A DNA stretch of 64,000 nucleotides from Allobaileyella intestinalis (GCF_009695865.1 NZ_VUNB01000002.1:186001-250000), one strand, 5' to 3'; shown: positions 17,263 to 26,086, numbered from the stretch's first letter. A program made the numbers and translations. The notes: generated by a model not told the origin, from the sequence alone.

Positions 17263-18096
17263 ATGGAGAGGGCAATACTGATGAGTGAATCAAAGGAAAT
17301 ATACGAGAAAAAAGAGATTCCAGCTGATAGAGAGGCTCCGGAGGACAGGGCCCTGGTCAGAGCTGAGGATATACATAAAGATTACGTAATCAAAAGCATG
17401 GCCGATGAATCGAAGAAAAGAATTCACGTGCTGAAAGGCATCAATCTGGTTATCAACAAGGGTGAATACGTGAGCATTATGGGCAGGTCCGGAAGCGGAA
17501 AGTCCACTTTTCTCCGGATCCTGGGACTCATATCCCGGCCTACTTCAGGTGACCTGACATTTATGGGAAAGAAGACCAGCCACCTCTGGACTGATGAAAT
17601 GGCGGACCTGCGCAGGAGAAAGATGGGATTTATTTACCAGGATTTTAACCTGATGGACAGCCTTACGGCCATGGACAACATTATTTTGCCGGGGATACTG
17701 GACAAAAGAGATGAATCGGACCTTAAGGAACGGGCCCTGAAACTCAGCAGAAGCGCAGGCCTGAGGGACGAGCTTCTGGACAAGGCTCCCTACGAGCTGT
17801 CAGGAGGAGAAAGGCAGAGAGTTGCAATATGCAGAGCCTTGATAAACAACCCGGAAGTACTGCTGGCCGATGAACCTACAGGTAACCTGGACGAAAAATC
17901 AGAAAACATGGTTGCAGATCTTCTTGCGGAAATCAACGAAAACACGGGAACATCAATAATTATGGTAACCCACAATCCTAAACTGGCAGCCAGAAGCCAG
18001 AGACTCCTCATTATCAGGGAAGGCAGAATTGGAGAAGAACTTTTGCGGGAAGGCTCGGAAAATCAGTTCTATGAAAAAATCCTGAACTTAATGTAA
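17263..18096 (+). CDS. ABC transporter ATP-binding protein (MacB/LolD/BceA type)
   Basis: A 277-residue ABC ATPase. Walker A is GRSGSGKST near residues 75-83, the Q-loop is YQDFNL, the signature ELSGGERQRVA, Walker B VLLADEPTGNLD and the H-loop MVTHN; all catalytic residues are in place. The order and the TGNLD sequence place it with MacB/LolD/BceA ATPases that partner FtsX-like permeases, here the preceding gene. About 27 extra acidic residues precede the domain. AAGGTGAT precedes ATG 17263; a second ATG at 17281 is possible. Confidence 0.92.
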   Translation: MERAILMSESKEIYEKKEIPADREAPEDRALVRAEDIHKDYVIKSMADESKKRIHVLKGINLVINKGEYVSIMGRSGSGKSTFLRILGLISRPTSGDLTFMGKKTSHLWTDEMADLRRRKMGFIYQDFNLMDSLTAMDNIILPGILDKRDESDLKERALKLSRSAGLRDELLDKAPYELSGGERQRVAICRALINNPEVLLADEPTGNLDEKSENMVADLLAEINENTGTSIIMVTHNPKLAARSQRLLIIREGRIGEELLREGSENQFYEKILNLM

Positions 18097-18116
18097 ACCA
18101 AAAAAGTCATGATTCT

Positions 18117-18145
18117 TTTACATATTTTCACTTGCAGTCTGATAA
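18117..18145 (+). promoter_or_regulatory. Likely promoter of the VWA/AAA/LRR genes
   Basis: TTTACA (18117-18122), 17-base spacer, TGATAA (18140-18145), immediately upstream of the start at 18155; the transcript would be nearly leaderless unless the box at 18143-18148 (TAAAAT) is used. Confidence 0.4.
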
Positions 18146-18154
18146 AATACTTCC

Positions 18155-19519
18155 ATGAAAGATAAGACCATGTATTCAGAAACTAAAGAAAAAAGCCCGG
18201 ATGAAATCAAGGCTGCAGCTCTGGCGGCAGAGGCCCTGGCCATTACCAAGAAGAGACTGGTCACCAACATGCGCTTCATGGATCCGGCTGTGTTTGCCCT
18301 GAAAGACCAGGAAACAGCCGGCCGCCTTCTGATGACCGACGGAACATCTTTTTTTTACGGACCAGAAGGAATCCTCAGCAGAGCTTCAGAATCCATTTCA
18401 AGGCTGACCCACGACTACATGCACCTTCTGCTTCACTGCATACTGAAGCATTATTTTGTCAGCGGAAAAATCGATTCAAGGCTCTGGAATCTTGCGGCTG
18501 ATGTGGCGGTGGAAGAGCTGATAATGGAGCTGAATTTGAAGTGCTTCGCCTGTAAGGCTGATGAGGAAAGAGGCCGGGAGCTGGCCCTTCTCAGAAGCAG
18601 GTACGGAAAACTGAAGGCTGACCGGCTTTACAGCGCCTTTAAGGAAAGGGATGTTCAGGACCTGGAGATTAAACGGCTCGGTGAGATCTTCAAGGTGGAC
18701 GATCACAGGCTGTGGTACAGTTCAGAGAGCCAGAGTTTTTTTGACTTTGAGGAATCAGATGATGAGGACAGCAGGGAGAAGGAAGGCTCTCAGCTTGTTT
18801 CTGAAAAGGACTGGGACAAGATCAGCGATCTGGTGAGAACGGGCATCGAGATGGATGACAGGGATAACGGCGGAGGAGAGGAAAGCCTGGCAGACTCCCT
18901 GGCTGACATTCACCGGAAACCTGTGGATTTTACTACTTTTCTCCGGAAGTTCGCCAGAAGGCGGGAGACGGTGAAAATAGATCAGAATTCTTTCGATTAT
19001 ATCTATTATTCTTACGGAATGGAGCTGTATGGAGACATGCCTCTGGTGGAACCTCTGGAATACAGCGATGAGAAGCAGATCAGTGACCTGGTCATCGCCA
19101 TAGATACTTCAGGGTCCACAGACGGACCCCTTGTGAGATCCTTTATCAGGAAGAGTTTTGAGATTCTGCAGAACAAGACGGTTATCAGGCGGAAATTCAA
19201 CATTCATCTTATTCAGTGCGATTCCATGATACAGGAAGCAGTAGTCCTTCACAGCAGAGATGAAGTTGACAGGTATCTGGAAAATATGGAGATCAAGGGC
19301 CGGGGAGGTACGGACTTCAGGCCTGTGTTCCGGTATGTGAATCAGATGCTTAAAGACAGGCAGTTCAGAGATCTGAGAGGGCTCCTTTATTTCACAGACG
19401 GAAAGGGAATTTTTCCAAAGAAGAAACCTTCTTACGACACGGCTTTTATCTTTACTGATGACCAGGAGGATGTGCAGGTTCCTGACTGGGCCATGAAGGT
19501 GGAATTTTCAGAGGAGTAG
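18155..19519 (+). CDS. VWA-like protein with metallopeptidase-like domain (DUF2201)
   Basis: A 454-residue cytoplasmic protein. The N-terminal part has a His-rich helix, HDYMHLLLHCILKH, with His86, His90, His94 and His99, as in the putative metallopeptidase domain of DUF2201 proteins; the usual HExxH glutamate is not at the expected place. An acidic linker follows (about 200-240). The C-terminal part is a VWA-like domain with a MIDAS site: DTSGS at 317-321, GRGGTDF near 385 and FTDGKG near 415. Such proteins work with a MoxR-like AAA ATPase, encoded 7 bases downstream. The process is not known. Confidence 0.85.
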   Translation: MKDKTMYSETKEKSPDEIKAAALAAEALAITKKRLVTNMRFMDPAVFALKDQETAGRLLMTDGTSFFYGPEGILSRASESISRLTHDYMHLLLHCILKHYFVSGKIDSRLWNLAADVAVEELIMELNLKCFACKADEERGRELALLRSRYGKLKADRLYSAFKERDVQDLEIKRLGEIFKVDDHRLWYSSESQSFFDFEESDDEDSREKEGSQLVSEKDWDKISDLVRTGIEMDDRDNGGGEESLADSLADIHRKPVDFTTFLRKFARRRETVKIDQNSFDYIYYSYGMELYGDMPLVEPLEYSDEKQISDLVIAIDTSGSTDGPLVRSFIRKSFEILQNKTVIRRKFNIHLIQCDSMIQEAVVLHSRDEVDRYLENMEIKGRGGTDFRPVFRYVNQMLKDRQFRDLRGLLYFTDGKGIFPKKKPSYDTAFIFTDDQEDVQVPDWAMKVEFSEE

Positions 19520-19526
19520 AAATATC

Positions 19527-21041
19527 ATGAACATAGAGCAGGCAAAGAATCAGGTTAAATATACTGTAATATCATACTTAAGCAAGGACGAGTTCGGAGA
19601 GTACATTGTGCCCGTAGAGAGGCAGAGACCTCTGTTTCTGGTAGGGCCGCCGGGAATCGGAAAGACGGACATAATGTCCCAGGTGGCCAGGGAGATGGGC
19701 ATCGGCCTTGTATCCTATTCTATGACCCATCACACCAGGCAGAGCGCCCTGGGCCTTCCTTTTATTCATGAGAAGGAATATGGCGGTCAGGAGTACAGGA
19801 CCACTGAATATACCATGAGCGAGATCATCGCCAGCGTATACGACACCATGGAAGACACAGGCATCAAGGAAGGTATCCTTTTCCTCGACGAGATCAACTG
19901 CATTTCGGAAACACTGGCGCCTTCAATGCTCCAGTTCCTTCAGTACAAGGTCTTCGGAAGACATAAGGTGCCGGAAGGATGGGTGGTGGTAACAGCTGGA
20001 AATCCTCCGGAATACAACGATTCAGTCCGGGAAATGGACATTGTGACCCTGGACAGGCTGAAGAGAATAGATGTGGAGCCTGACCTTGCTGTCTGGCAGA
20101 AATATGCGCAAAACGAAGGGGTCAACAGTGCGGTTCTCAGCTATCTGCAGATAAAAAAAGACGATTTTTATTCGGTTCAGACAACGGTAGATGGAAAGCT
20201 GTTCGTCACCGCAAGAGGCTGGGTGGATCTGGCAGGCATCATAGATCTGTACGAGAAAAACCACCTTCCAGTGGACATCGACCTCATAAGCCAGTACATT
20301 CAGGACCAGAGAATAGCCAGAGATTTTGCGGCCTATTATGACCTGTTCTACAAATTCCGCCAGGAATACGATGTGACAGATATTCTCAATGGCACATGGG
20401 ACCCGGATGTTGCTGCAAAGGCAGGGGAAGCAGCCTTTGACGAGAGAATTACAATAATAAGAATGCTGAGCGACGGTCTTATTTCGGATTTCAGGAAAAT
20501 AAACGAGGAAGACGAAGTAATCGGCCAGCTGGTGGAAATAATCAAGGGAGACAGGGACAGGCTGGCCCGGGGAGGCTGTGCCCAGGCAGTTACCCTTCTG
20601 GACCAGAGGAGAGAGGAAATGCGCAGCCAGGTTCAGCGGGAGAGCAGAGCTCATTCCATCTCCAGAGGGCAGAAGAGAGTCAGCCTGGCAGTTATTTCTG
20701 CTCTTTCTGAAATAGGCGGACTCTTAAGCTCAGGTGCCACCACAGGCAGGGACGACCCGGTGTCTGTAATCCGCGGATACATGGGAGGAAGAAACGGAAA
20801 GAAGGAAGAGCTGGTTAAAAACGGGTCGGCCAGGCTGGAGAATGCCTTCGGTTTCCTGGAAAAGGCCTACGGAGACGATAACGAGATGCTGGTGTTCGTA
20901 ACCACTCTCACAGAAAATAAATACAGCTCCCGGTTCATCGGAAAATACGGCAGTGACGGATATTTCCGGCACAATAAAGAAGTTCTTTTTTACGATAGAG
21001 AAAAGGACCTTCAGGAAAGAATCGGCCAACTGGAGAAATAA
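19527..21041 (+). CDS. MoxR-like AAA+ ATPase
   Basis: A 504-residue AAA+ ATPase. Walker A GPPGIGKT is at residues 40-47, Walker B LFLDEIN near 119-124 with Asp121 and Glu122, and sensor 1 is in TAGNPPEYND near 156-165; this resembles the MoxR/RavA branch. The last 200 residues are helical and charged with no recognised domain. MoxR ATPases usually remodel or load partner proteins together with a VWA protein, here the preceding gene. The start follows the VWA stop by 7 bases with GAGGAG upstream (inside the previous gene), so the two are co-translated. Confidence 0.9.
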   Translation: MNIEQAKNQVKYTVISYLSKDEFGEYIVPVERQRPLFLVGPPGIGKTDIMSQVAREMGIGLVSYSMTHHTRQSALGLPFIHEKEYGGQEYRTTEYTMSEIIASVYDTMEDTGIKEGILFLDEINCISETLAPSMLQFLQYKVFGRHKVPEGWVVVTAGNPPEYNDSVREMDIVTLDRLKRIDVEPDLAVWQKYAQNEGVNSAVLSYLQIKKDDFYSVQTTVDGKLFVTARGWVDLAGIIDLYEKNHLPVDIDLISQYIQDQRIARDFAAYYDLFYKFRQEYDVTDILNGTWDPDVAAKAGEAAFDERITIIRMLSDGLISDFRKINEEDEVIGQLVEIIKGDRDRLARGGCAQAVTLLDQRREEMRSQVQRESRAHSISRGQKRVSLAVISALSEIGGLLSSGATTGRDDPVSVIRGYMGGRNGKKEELVKNGSARLENAFGFLEKAYGDDNEMLVFVTTLTENKYSSRFIGKYGSDGYFRHNKEVLFYDREKDLQERIGQLEK

Positions 21042-21079
21042 CAACTGAAACTGAAGTTTATTAAGAACAGGGAGAACAG

Positions 21080-21871
21080 ATGCCATCTCTGATTATAGGA
21101 AAGAAGCTGGTAAGCTTCGACATAGATACAGATGAATATAAGGTGCCGGACTACATCAACGAAATTTCCGCAAGGGCCTTCTATGGTAACAGCCGTCTGG
21201 CCGCTCTCCAGGTTCCTCAGTCTGTTGGCATAATAGGGGACGAGGCCTTCAGGGAGTGCATCTCCATGAAATACATAGGCCTTCCGGATCAGGTGGAGGA
21301 AATGGGCAGCCAGGTGTTCCTTCAGTGCAGAAGCCTTCTGTCACTCAGGATTCCTTCAGGGGTGAAAAAAATGGATGCTTTTATGTTCGGCAGCTGCGGG
21401 AAGTTGAAGGAGGTGTGGGTGCCAGAAACGGTTCAGGAAATAGACAGGAACTGTTTCTCCGGTGCATTCTCCCTTAGCAGAATCCATATTGACCCGGAGC
21501 AGATAAAGCTCCTTCCAGAAAAGTATCAGAACCAGGCAGCCCTTACGTTTATGAGCAGCTGGGGAGGAGGCAGCCAGGGGAAAATCCCTGAGAAAAAAGA
21601 AAGAATCCTTTCAGCTATGGTTTCGGAGGATCCAGAGGAATTCGGTTCTCTGGTCCTGGACAGCAATGACAAGCAGGCCCTTGTGTTCATCCTTGACAGG
21701 AAGCTCCTGCCTTACGACTGCATCCAAAATCTTACAGACAAGGCTGTTGCAATGAAAAACACAGAGCTTTCTGCTGTCCTTCTCGAGGCAGCCAACATCA
21801 TGAGAAATGAAGAAAAAGAACAGGGTATGGGAGTGAAAGATGACCCTGCAGCCTGGGACCCCTTTGCGTGA
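21080..21871 (+). CDS. Leucine-rich repeat protein (BspA type)
   Basis: A 263-residue protein without signal peptide, so probably cytoplasmic. Residues about 15-140 hold five LRR_5 units of about 23 residues, each of the form IGxxAFxxCxxLxxIxIPxxV (for instance IGDEAFRECISMKYIGLPDQV). The C-terminal 110 residues are helical and repeat-like (ISAMVSEDPEEFGSL, DKQALVFILDRKLL), reminiscent of ankyrin-like or HEAT-like arrays. Most BspA-type LRR proteins are secreted, so an unexported one next to an AAA/VWA pair may serve as a substrate or adaptor; that is inference. It ends the operon before a strong terminator. Confidence 0.8.
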   Translation: MPSLIIGKKLVSFDIDTDEYKVPDYINEISARAFYGNSRLAALQVPQSVGIIGDEAFRECISMKYIGLPDQVEEMGSQVFLQCRSLLSLRIPSGVKKMDAFMFGSCGKLKEVWVPETVQEIDRNCFSGAFSLSRIHIDPEQIKLLPEKYQNQAALTFMSSWGGGSQGKIPEKKERILSAMVSEDPEEFGSLVLDSNDKQALVFILDRKLLPYDCIQNLTDKAVAMKNTELSAVLLEAANIMRNEEKEQGMGVKDDPAAWDPFA

Positions 21872-21917
21872 CGAAATAACACAGCTGAATTATGCTGTTG
21901 CAAAAGCAACAATATGA

Positions 21918-21960
21918 GCCGGTTCATGCATAAAAATATGCATGAACCGGCCTTTGTTTT
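21918..21960 (+). terminator. Very strong terminator after the LRR gene
   Basis: Perfect 15-bp stem (21918-21932 pairs with 21937-21951) with an AAAA loop, then CTTTGTTTTT. The stem tip contains ATGCATA, a motif repeated upstream of asrA. Confidence 0.9.
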
Positions 21961-22064
21961 TCAATGAATTAAAATAGGCAAATGGGCCGAAAACGGTAGA
22001 AATCAGGGGCCTGGGTAACATATAATCGAGGAACACAATGATAGTTTTTTAACGGTGTATATTT

Positions 22065-22084
22065 TATGCATAAATATGCATAAA
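22065..22084 (+). repeat. Tandem TATGCATAAA pair upstream of asrA
   Basis: Two perfect copies of TATGCATAAA, 10 bases each and directly adjacent, 19 bases before the asrA start. ATGCAT is itself a palindrome, so the pair forms two helix-phased dyads one turn apart, as expected for a regulator site. A possible -10 (TATATT, 22058-22063) lies directly before it. Confidence 0.55.
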
Positions 22085-22102
22085 CACAAAAAGGAGGCCC
22101 CA

Positions 22103-23131
22103 ATGGGTTATGTGCTGAGCAGAGACAGCTTTGATCAGGTTCTTCACAATCTTAGCGCGGATTACAGGATCTTCGCTCCAGCGCTGAAGAATGGAGAAGG
22201 ACGGTTCAAAGACACAGATGTAGTCCGTTACGACTTTGTTAACAGCCTTGATGAAATGGAACTGGATATCCGGTCTGACTATTCCTTCAAAGACGCTGTG
22301 ATTCCTCTGTCTGAAACCATGTTCTTTTTCACTGAAGATCAGATCAGGGAATCCAGCCTGGATCAGAGGCCGGTCATAGTTTTCATGAGGAGCTGCGACA
22401 TTCACGGAGTCAGGAGACTGGACCAGATGTTTCTGGGAAACGGTGAGAATGATGATTATTATTATGAGCGCCGCAGGGAAAAGGTTAAATTAGCTTTAAT
22501 CGGATGCGGCACGCCATGTGCCAACAGTTTCTGCGTGAGCATGGGAAGCAACAAAACCGATGAATACGCTTTTTCTATTGACGTGGCAGATGGACAGGTT
22601 TTCTGCGATGTAAAAGATGAAAGCCTGAGGAAGGCATTTTCAGAGTCAGATGGAAAAGAGGAAAAGGTTGTTCCCCAGTTCGTTGAGAAGAGCGAAAAGG
22701 AAGTTTCCAGACCGGAGGAGATTCCTGTGAGCATCTACAACGACAGTATGTGGGACGAGTATTCCGCCAGATGCATTAACTGCGGCCGCTGTACCCTGGT
22801 TTGCCCTACCTGCACCTGCTTCACCATTCAGGATCTCTTTTACACAGACAATGGCAAGGTAGGAGAGAGAAGAAGAGTCTGCGCTTCCTGTATGATCGAC
22901 GGTTACACTGATGTGGCAGGGGGGCTGAAGCTCAGGAAAACCAACGGAGAGAGAATGAGGTTCAAAGTTCTCCACAAGGTAAGTGATTTCCGTAAAAGAT
23001 TTGGATACGATATGTGCGTAGGGTGCGGCCGTTGCGACACAGTCTGCCCTGAGTACATTTCCATGTCAAACTGTATAAACAAACTGGATAGAAGAGTTAA
23101 AGAACTGGAGGTAGAACAGAATGGCAGGTAA
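22103..23131 (+). CDS. asrA: Anaerobic sulfite reductase subunit A
   Basis: A 342-residue iron-sulfur subunit that passes electrons to the sulfite reductase. Two ferredoxin-like cysteine groups are seen in the C-terminal part: CINCGRCTLVCPTCTCF near residues 226-242 and CVGCGRCDTVCPEY near 306-319; the N-terminal part has the AsrA segments FMRSCDIHGVRRLDQMFL and GCGTPCANSFC. The start is ATG 22103 because AAGGAGG stands just before it; the frame is open to an ATG at 22055 lying over the TATGCATAAA repeat. It overlaps asrB by 11 bases. Likely cytoplasmic complex AsrABC reducing sulfite to sulfide. Confidence 0.93.
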   Translation: MGYVLSRDSFDQVLHNLSADYRIFAPALKNGEGRFKDTDVVRYDFVNSLDEMELDIRSDYSFKDAVIPLSETMFFFTEDQIRESSLDQRPVIVFMRSCDIHGVRRLDQMFLGNGENDDYYYERRREKVKLALIGCGTPCANSFCVSMGSNKTDEYAFSIDVADGQVFCDVKDESLRKAFSESDGKEEKVVPQFVEKSEKEVSRPEEIPVSIYNDSMWDEYSARCINCGRCTLVCPTCTCFTIQDLFYTDNGKVGERRRVCASCMIDGYTDVAGGLKLRKTNGERMRFKVLHKVSDFRKRFGYDMCVGCGRCDTVCPEYISMSNCINKLDRRVKELEVEQNGR

Positions 23132-23918
23132 GAACGAGTATCTTCCAATTCCTTCAAAGGTGCTGGAGCTGATAAAACACACTGACCAGGAGTGGACCTT
23201 CCGGTTCTCCCACAATGGTCCGGTGAAGCCAGGACAATTTTTCCAGATCTCCATACCGAAGGTCGGTGAATGTCCTATCTCTGTAAGCGGAATCGGAGAG
23301 GGCTACGTAGATCTGACCCTTCGCTGCGTAGGAAAAGTCACTGACTGGCTCTTCGAAAACGTAACAGAAGGAGACACTCTTTTCCTCAGAGGACCTTATG
23401 GAAACGGGTTCGATGTGGACTTGTACAGCAAGGGGGAGATCATAATCGTGGCTGGAGGTACTGCCGTATCACCAATCAGGGGAGTAGTTCAGTACCTGTG
23501 CAGAGGAGACCATCCTCAGGACTGCCACCTTATTGCGGGATTTAAAAATCCTGATGAGATCATGTTCAAGGATGACTTCAAAGCTTGGGAAAATCAGATA
23601 GACCTGACTCTTACTGTAGACGGTGCTCCTGAGGACTATGAAGGAAAAGTGGGAATGGTCACAAAGTACATTCCGGATGTTCCTGTGCGGGATATGGAAA
23701 GCTGCATGGCTATTGTTGTGGGTCCGCCGCCAATGATTAAATTCTCCATGATAGAGCTGATGAAGAGGGGACTGAGAGAGGAAAATGTGTGGATCTCAGA
23801 TTCCAGAAGGATGAGCTGCGGCATTGGAAAATGTGGTCACTGCCGTATAAACGACAAGTACGTATGCATTGACGGACCTGTGTTCCGCTTCTCGGATCAC
23901 AAGTGGCTGGTAGATTAG
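23121..23918 (+). CDS. asrB: Anaerobic sulfite reductase subunit B
   Basis: A 265-residue NAD(P)H- and flavin-binding subunit of the ferredoxin-NADP reductase type. The flavin region is RFSHNGPVKPGQFFQISIP near 26-44; LRGPYGNGF and VAGGTAVSPIRGVVQYL near 109-125 bind nucleotide; the C-terminal CGIGKCGHCRINDKYVCIDGPVF holds the cysteines of a 2Fe-2S site as in dihydroorotate dehydrogenase electron-transfer subunits. It feeds electrons from NADH to AsrA. It starts inside asrA and is followed by asrC after 12 bases. Confidence 0.93.
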   Translation: MAGKNEYLPIPSKVLELIKHTDQEWTFRFSHNGPVKPGQFFQISIPKVGECPISVSGIGEGYVDLTLRCVGKVTDWLFENVTEGDTLFLRGPYGNGFDVDLYSKGEIIIVAGGTAVSPIRGVVQYLCRGDHPQDCHLIAGFKNPDEIMFKDDFKAWENQIDLTLTVDGAPEDYEGKVGMVTKYIPDVPVRDMESCMAIVVGPPPMIKFSMIELMKRGLREENVWISDSRRMSCGIGKCGHCRINDKYVCIDGPVFRFSDHKWLVD

Positions 23919-23930
23919 GGAGGCCTTGAT

Positions 23931-24962
23931 ATGAATAGAACGAGCTATGATACGAATATGAAGAAGCTGAAGAAAAACGCCTTCCGCCATTCGAAGGTCA
24001 GGGGTGAAACGGCTTCCAGGGTCCGCTGCCCAGGTGGGGAAATCGACGTGGATTCCCTGCAGAGGGTGGTGGACATCGCCAGAAAATATGGGAAGGGAAT
24101 GGTGAACCTCACCAACCGTCAGGGCTTCGAGATTCCCGGTATCGATCTGCAGGATGTGGAAGAAGTCAACAAGGCCCTTCAGCTCATCATTGAAAACAGA
24201 GGGGTTAATCAGGAACAGTACGAAGGAGGGTATCCGGCATCGGGCACAAGAAACGTTGTGGCCTGTCCTGGATCTTCTCTTTGTCCTTTCGGCTGCTACG
24301 ACACCAAGAAATTTGCCCAGGACATAGACAAGGCGATCTTCCCTAACGATCACCATGTGAAAATTGCTTTTACCGGATGTTCCAATGATTGTGCTCACGT
24401 AAGGCTGAATGACTTCGGCATAATGGGCCAGACCGAGCCACAGTACAACAGAGACAGATGCATCGGCTGCGAGCAGTGTGTTAAGTACTGTAAAAAGCGT
24501 TCTGTAGGAGCGTTGAAAATCGTAAACGGAAAGGTCGAGAGGGACACCAACAAGTGCATAGGATGCGGTGTTTGCATTAACTACTGCCCGACAAGAGCCT
24601 GGACCAGAAGTGAGGAAGAGTATTTCCGGGTTGTTCTTCTGGGCAGGACAGGCAAGAAAAATCCAAGACTGGCCCAGGACTTCATGAAGTGGGCAGACAG
24701 AGATACGGTGTTCAAGATCATCTGCAATGTTTACGATTATCTGGATAAGTATCTGGACAGAGAGGCGGTAGAATCTAAGGAGCACATCGGTTACATTGTG
24801 GACCGCACCGGATTTGAAGAGTTCCTGTCATATATAATGAGAGACGTTCATCCGAACCCTAAGTGCGAGATACAGGGCAGACTCTATTGGGGCGGAAAGA
24901 GATACGACCAGACAAACGAGCTGAGACATTCCATGTTCCGGTTCTCGGAAAGAGAAGAGTAG
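23931..24962 (+). CDS. asrC: Anaerobic sulfite reductase subunit C (siroheme)
   Basis: A 343-residue siroheme and 4Fe-4S sulfite reductase subunit. The siroheme-cluster cysteines appear as CPGSSLC (C-x5-C) near residues 111-117 and CSNDC (C-x3-C) near 148-152; an inserted ferredoxin domain follows, with CIGCEQCVKYCKK and CIGCGVCINYCPT. This is the standard AsrC build. The enzyme reduces sulfite to hydrogen sulfide with six electrons and serves as an electron sink. GGAGG precedes the start. No downstream terminator is seen before the convergent tRNA terminator. Confidence 0.94.
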   Translation: MNRTSYDTNMKKLKKNAFRHSKVRGETASRVRCPGGEIDVDSLQRVVDIARKYGKGMVNLTNRQGFEIPGIDLQDVEEVNKALQLIIENRGVNQEQYEGGYPASGTRNVVACPGSSLCPFGCYDTKKFAQDIDKAIFPNDHHVKIAFTGCSNDCAHVRLNDFGIMGQTEPQYNRDRCIGCEQCVKYCKKRSVGALKIVNGKVERDTNKCIGCGVCINYCPTRAWTRSEEEYFRVVLLGRTGKKNPRLAQDFMKWADRDTVFKIICNVYDYLDKYLDREAVESKEHIGYIVDRTGFEEFLSYIMRDVHPNPKCEIQGRLYWGGKRYDQTNELRHSMFRFSEREE

Positions 24963-25025
24963 GCTTAAAGAGCTGATAAAAGATGCTGACAAAGACGACT
25001 TTGAAAGCCCCGTTCTGAAGGCACG

Positions 25026-25053
25026 AAAAAACCTGCAACTCTTGAGTTGCAGG
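25026..25053 (-). terminator. Terminator of tRNA-Lys copy 1
   Basis: Stem CCTGCAACTC/GAGTTGCAGG with a two-base loop, followed on the minus strand by six T. It lies 9 bases after the CCA end of the tRNA. Confidence 0.88.
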
Positions 25054-25062
25054 TTTTTGAAC

Positions 25063-25138
25063 TGGTGCGTCATCAGGGGTTCGAACCCTGGACACCCTGA
25101 TTAAGAGTCAGGTGCTCTGCCAGCTGAGCTAATGACGC
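25063..25138 (-). tRNA. tRNA-Lys (anticodon CTT), copy 1
   Basis: A 76-base minus-strand tRNA with encoded CCA. Acceptor stem GCGTCAT/ATGACGC, D-arm starting GCTCAGCTGGCAGAGC, anticodon stem CCTGA/TCAGG around loop CTCTTAA (anticodon CTT, reading AAG), and T-arm CAGGGTTCGAACCCCTG. Discriminator base A. It has its own promoter and terminator. An identical gene lies at 30752-30827. Confidence 0.97.
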
Positions 25139-25158
25139 ATATCGCTGAACGCTCAATT

Positions 25159-25187
25159 ATATTACCACTACAGAGGGACCACGTCAA
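25159..25187 (-). promoter_or_regulatory. Promoter of tRNA-Lys copy 1
   Basis: Minus strand TTGACG (25182-25187), 17-base spacer, TAATAT (25159-25164), about 20 bases before the tRNA 5' end. Confidence 0.75.
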
Positions 25188-25406
25188 CAGTTTTTTTTGA
25201 GTTTTCTCGTTAACAGGGTGTTCTGGTGATTCATATATCATTTTATTGATGAAGTGACGGACCTCAGCTGATAAAATATAGCAGTAAACTTATATGATAT
25301 AAACGTGAGAAAGTCAATATCTGACGGCACAGGTTCCCGTAGAAAAGGGAAGACCGCCGTGGATGACCTGCTTGCGAGATACTTTTTTTAAAAGGAGGAA
25401 CAGGAA

Positions 25407-25979
25407 ATGAAAAAAGATCTGGGTGTAAAGCCGCTGCTGGCACCTATGCCGGTGCTGATGATCGCTACCTACAGCGAGAATGAAACTGTTGACGTAATGA
25501 ACATGGCCTGGGGCGGCGTCTGCGGCTCCAAGGAAGTGGTGCTCAACATAAGCGAGGGTCACAAGACCACGGAGAACCTGAGGAAGAGAGGAGCATTCAC
25601 CCTCAGCGTGGCTGATGGAGCCCATGTGAAGGAGTCTGATTTCTTCGGAATCGCTACTGGCAACAAGGACCCTGAAAAGTTCCAGCGATCCGGCATGCAC
25701 GCCGTAAAAAGCGAGAAGGTAGACGCTCCTGTTGTTGAGGAGTATCCGGTGACTCTGGAGTGCAAGGTCAGCGAGATTGTCCAGGGCAAGACCTGTCTGC
25801 ACGTGTACGGAGACATCCTCGGAGTGCTGGTGGACGACAGCCTTCTGGACGAAGAGGGCAACGTGGATATCAGAAAAATGGATCCACTGATCTTCGATAC
25901 CTTCGGCCGCAAGTACTACAGGTACGGTGAAGAGGTTGCCGGTGCCTGGAAGGCCGGCATGGATCTGGTAGAAAAGTAG
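25407..25979 (+). CDS. Flavin reductase family protein
   Basis: A 190-residue split-barrel FMN-binding protein of the flavin reductase / flavoredoxin group. The N-terminus KPLLAPMPVLMIATY and MNMAWGGVCGSKEVVLNIS carry the flavin-contact region, and HKTTENLRKRGAFTLSVA is the typical helix and strand after it. Such proteins reduce free FMN or shuttle electrons from ferredoxin or rubredoxin in anaerobes; the precise role is not set by sequence. AAAGGAGG precedes the ATG. A weak promoter (TTGATG 25246, 17 bases, TGATAA 25269) lies upstream. A terminator follows. Confidence 0.85.
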   Translation: MKKDLGVKPLLAPMPVLMIATYSENETVDVMNMAWGGVCGSKEVVLNISEGHKTTENLRKRGAFTLSVADGAHVKESDFFGIATGNKDPEKFQRSGMHAVKSEKVDAPVVEEYPVTLECKVSEIVQGKTCLHVYGDILGVLVDDSLLDEEGNVDIRKMDPLIFDTFGRKYYRYGEEVAGAWKAGMDLVEK

Positions 25980-26028
25980 AAAACAGAGCAGCAAGGCTGC
26001 GAACGAAAGCAAATAAGAAATGAAGAAG

Positions 26029-26086
26029 CGTCTGTTTCCCCGAAGTGCCATGAAAATGACTAGCATGAAGGGGGCAGACGTTTTTT
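26029..26086 (+). terminator. Terminator after the flavin reductase gene
   Basis: Stem CGTCTGtttCCCC pairing with GGGGGcAGACG across a long loop, then six T. Confidence 0.8.

Larger units (their letters stand above)
25019..25139. repeat. Direct repeat copy 1 (tRNA-Lys plus terminator)
   Basis: About 121 bases nearly identical to 30707-30828 and in the same orientation. The tRNA part is identical; the terminator part differs in a few bases that keep the stem paired. The match starts at AGGCACGAAAAAA and stops just beyond the tRNA 5' end, so the promoters are outside it. Confidence 0.85.
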
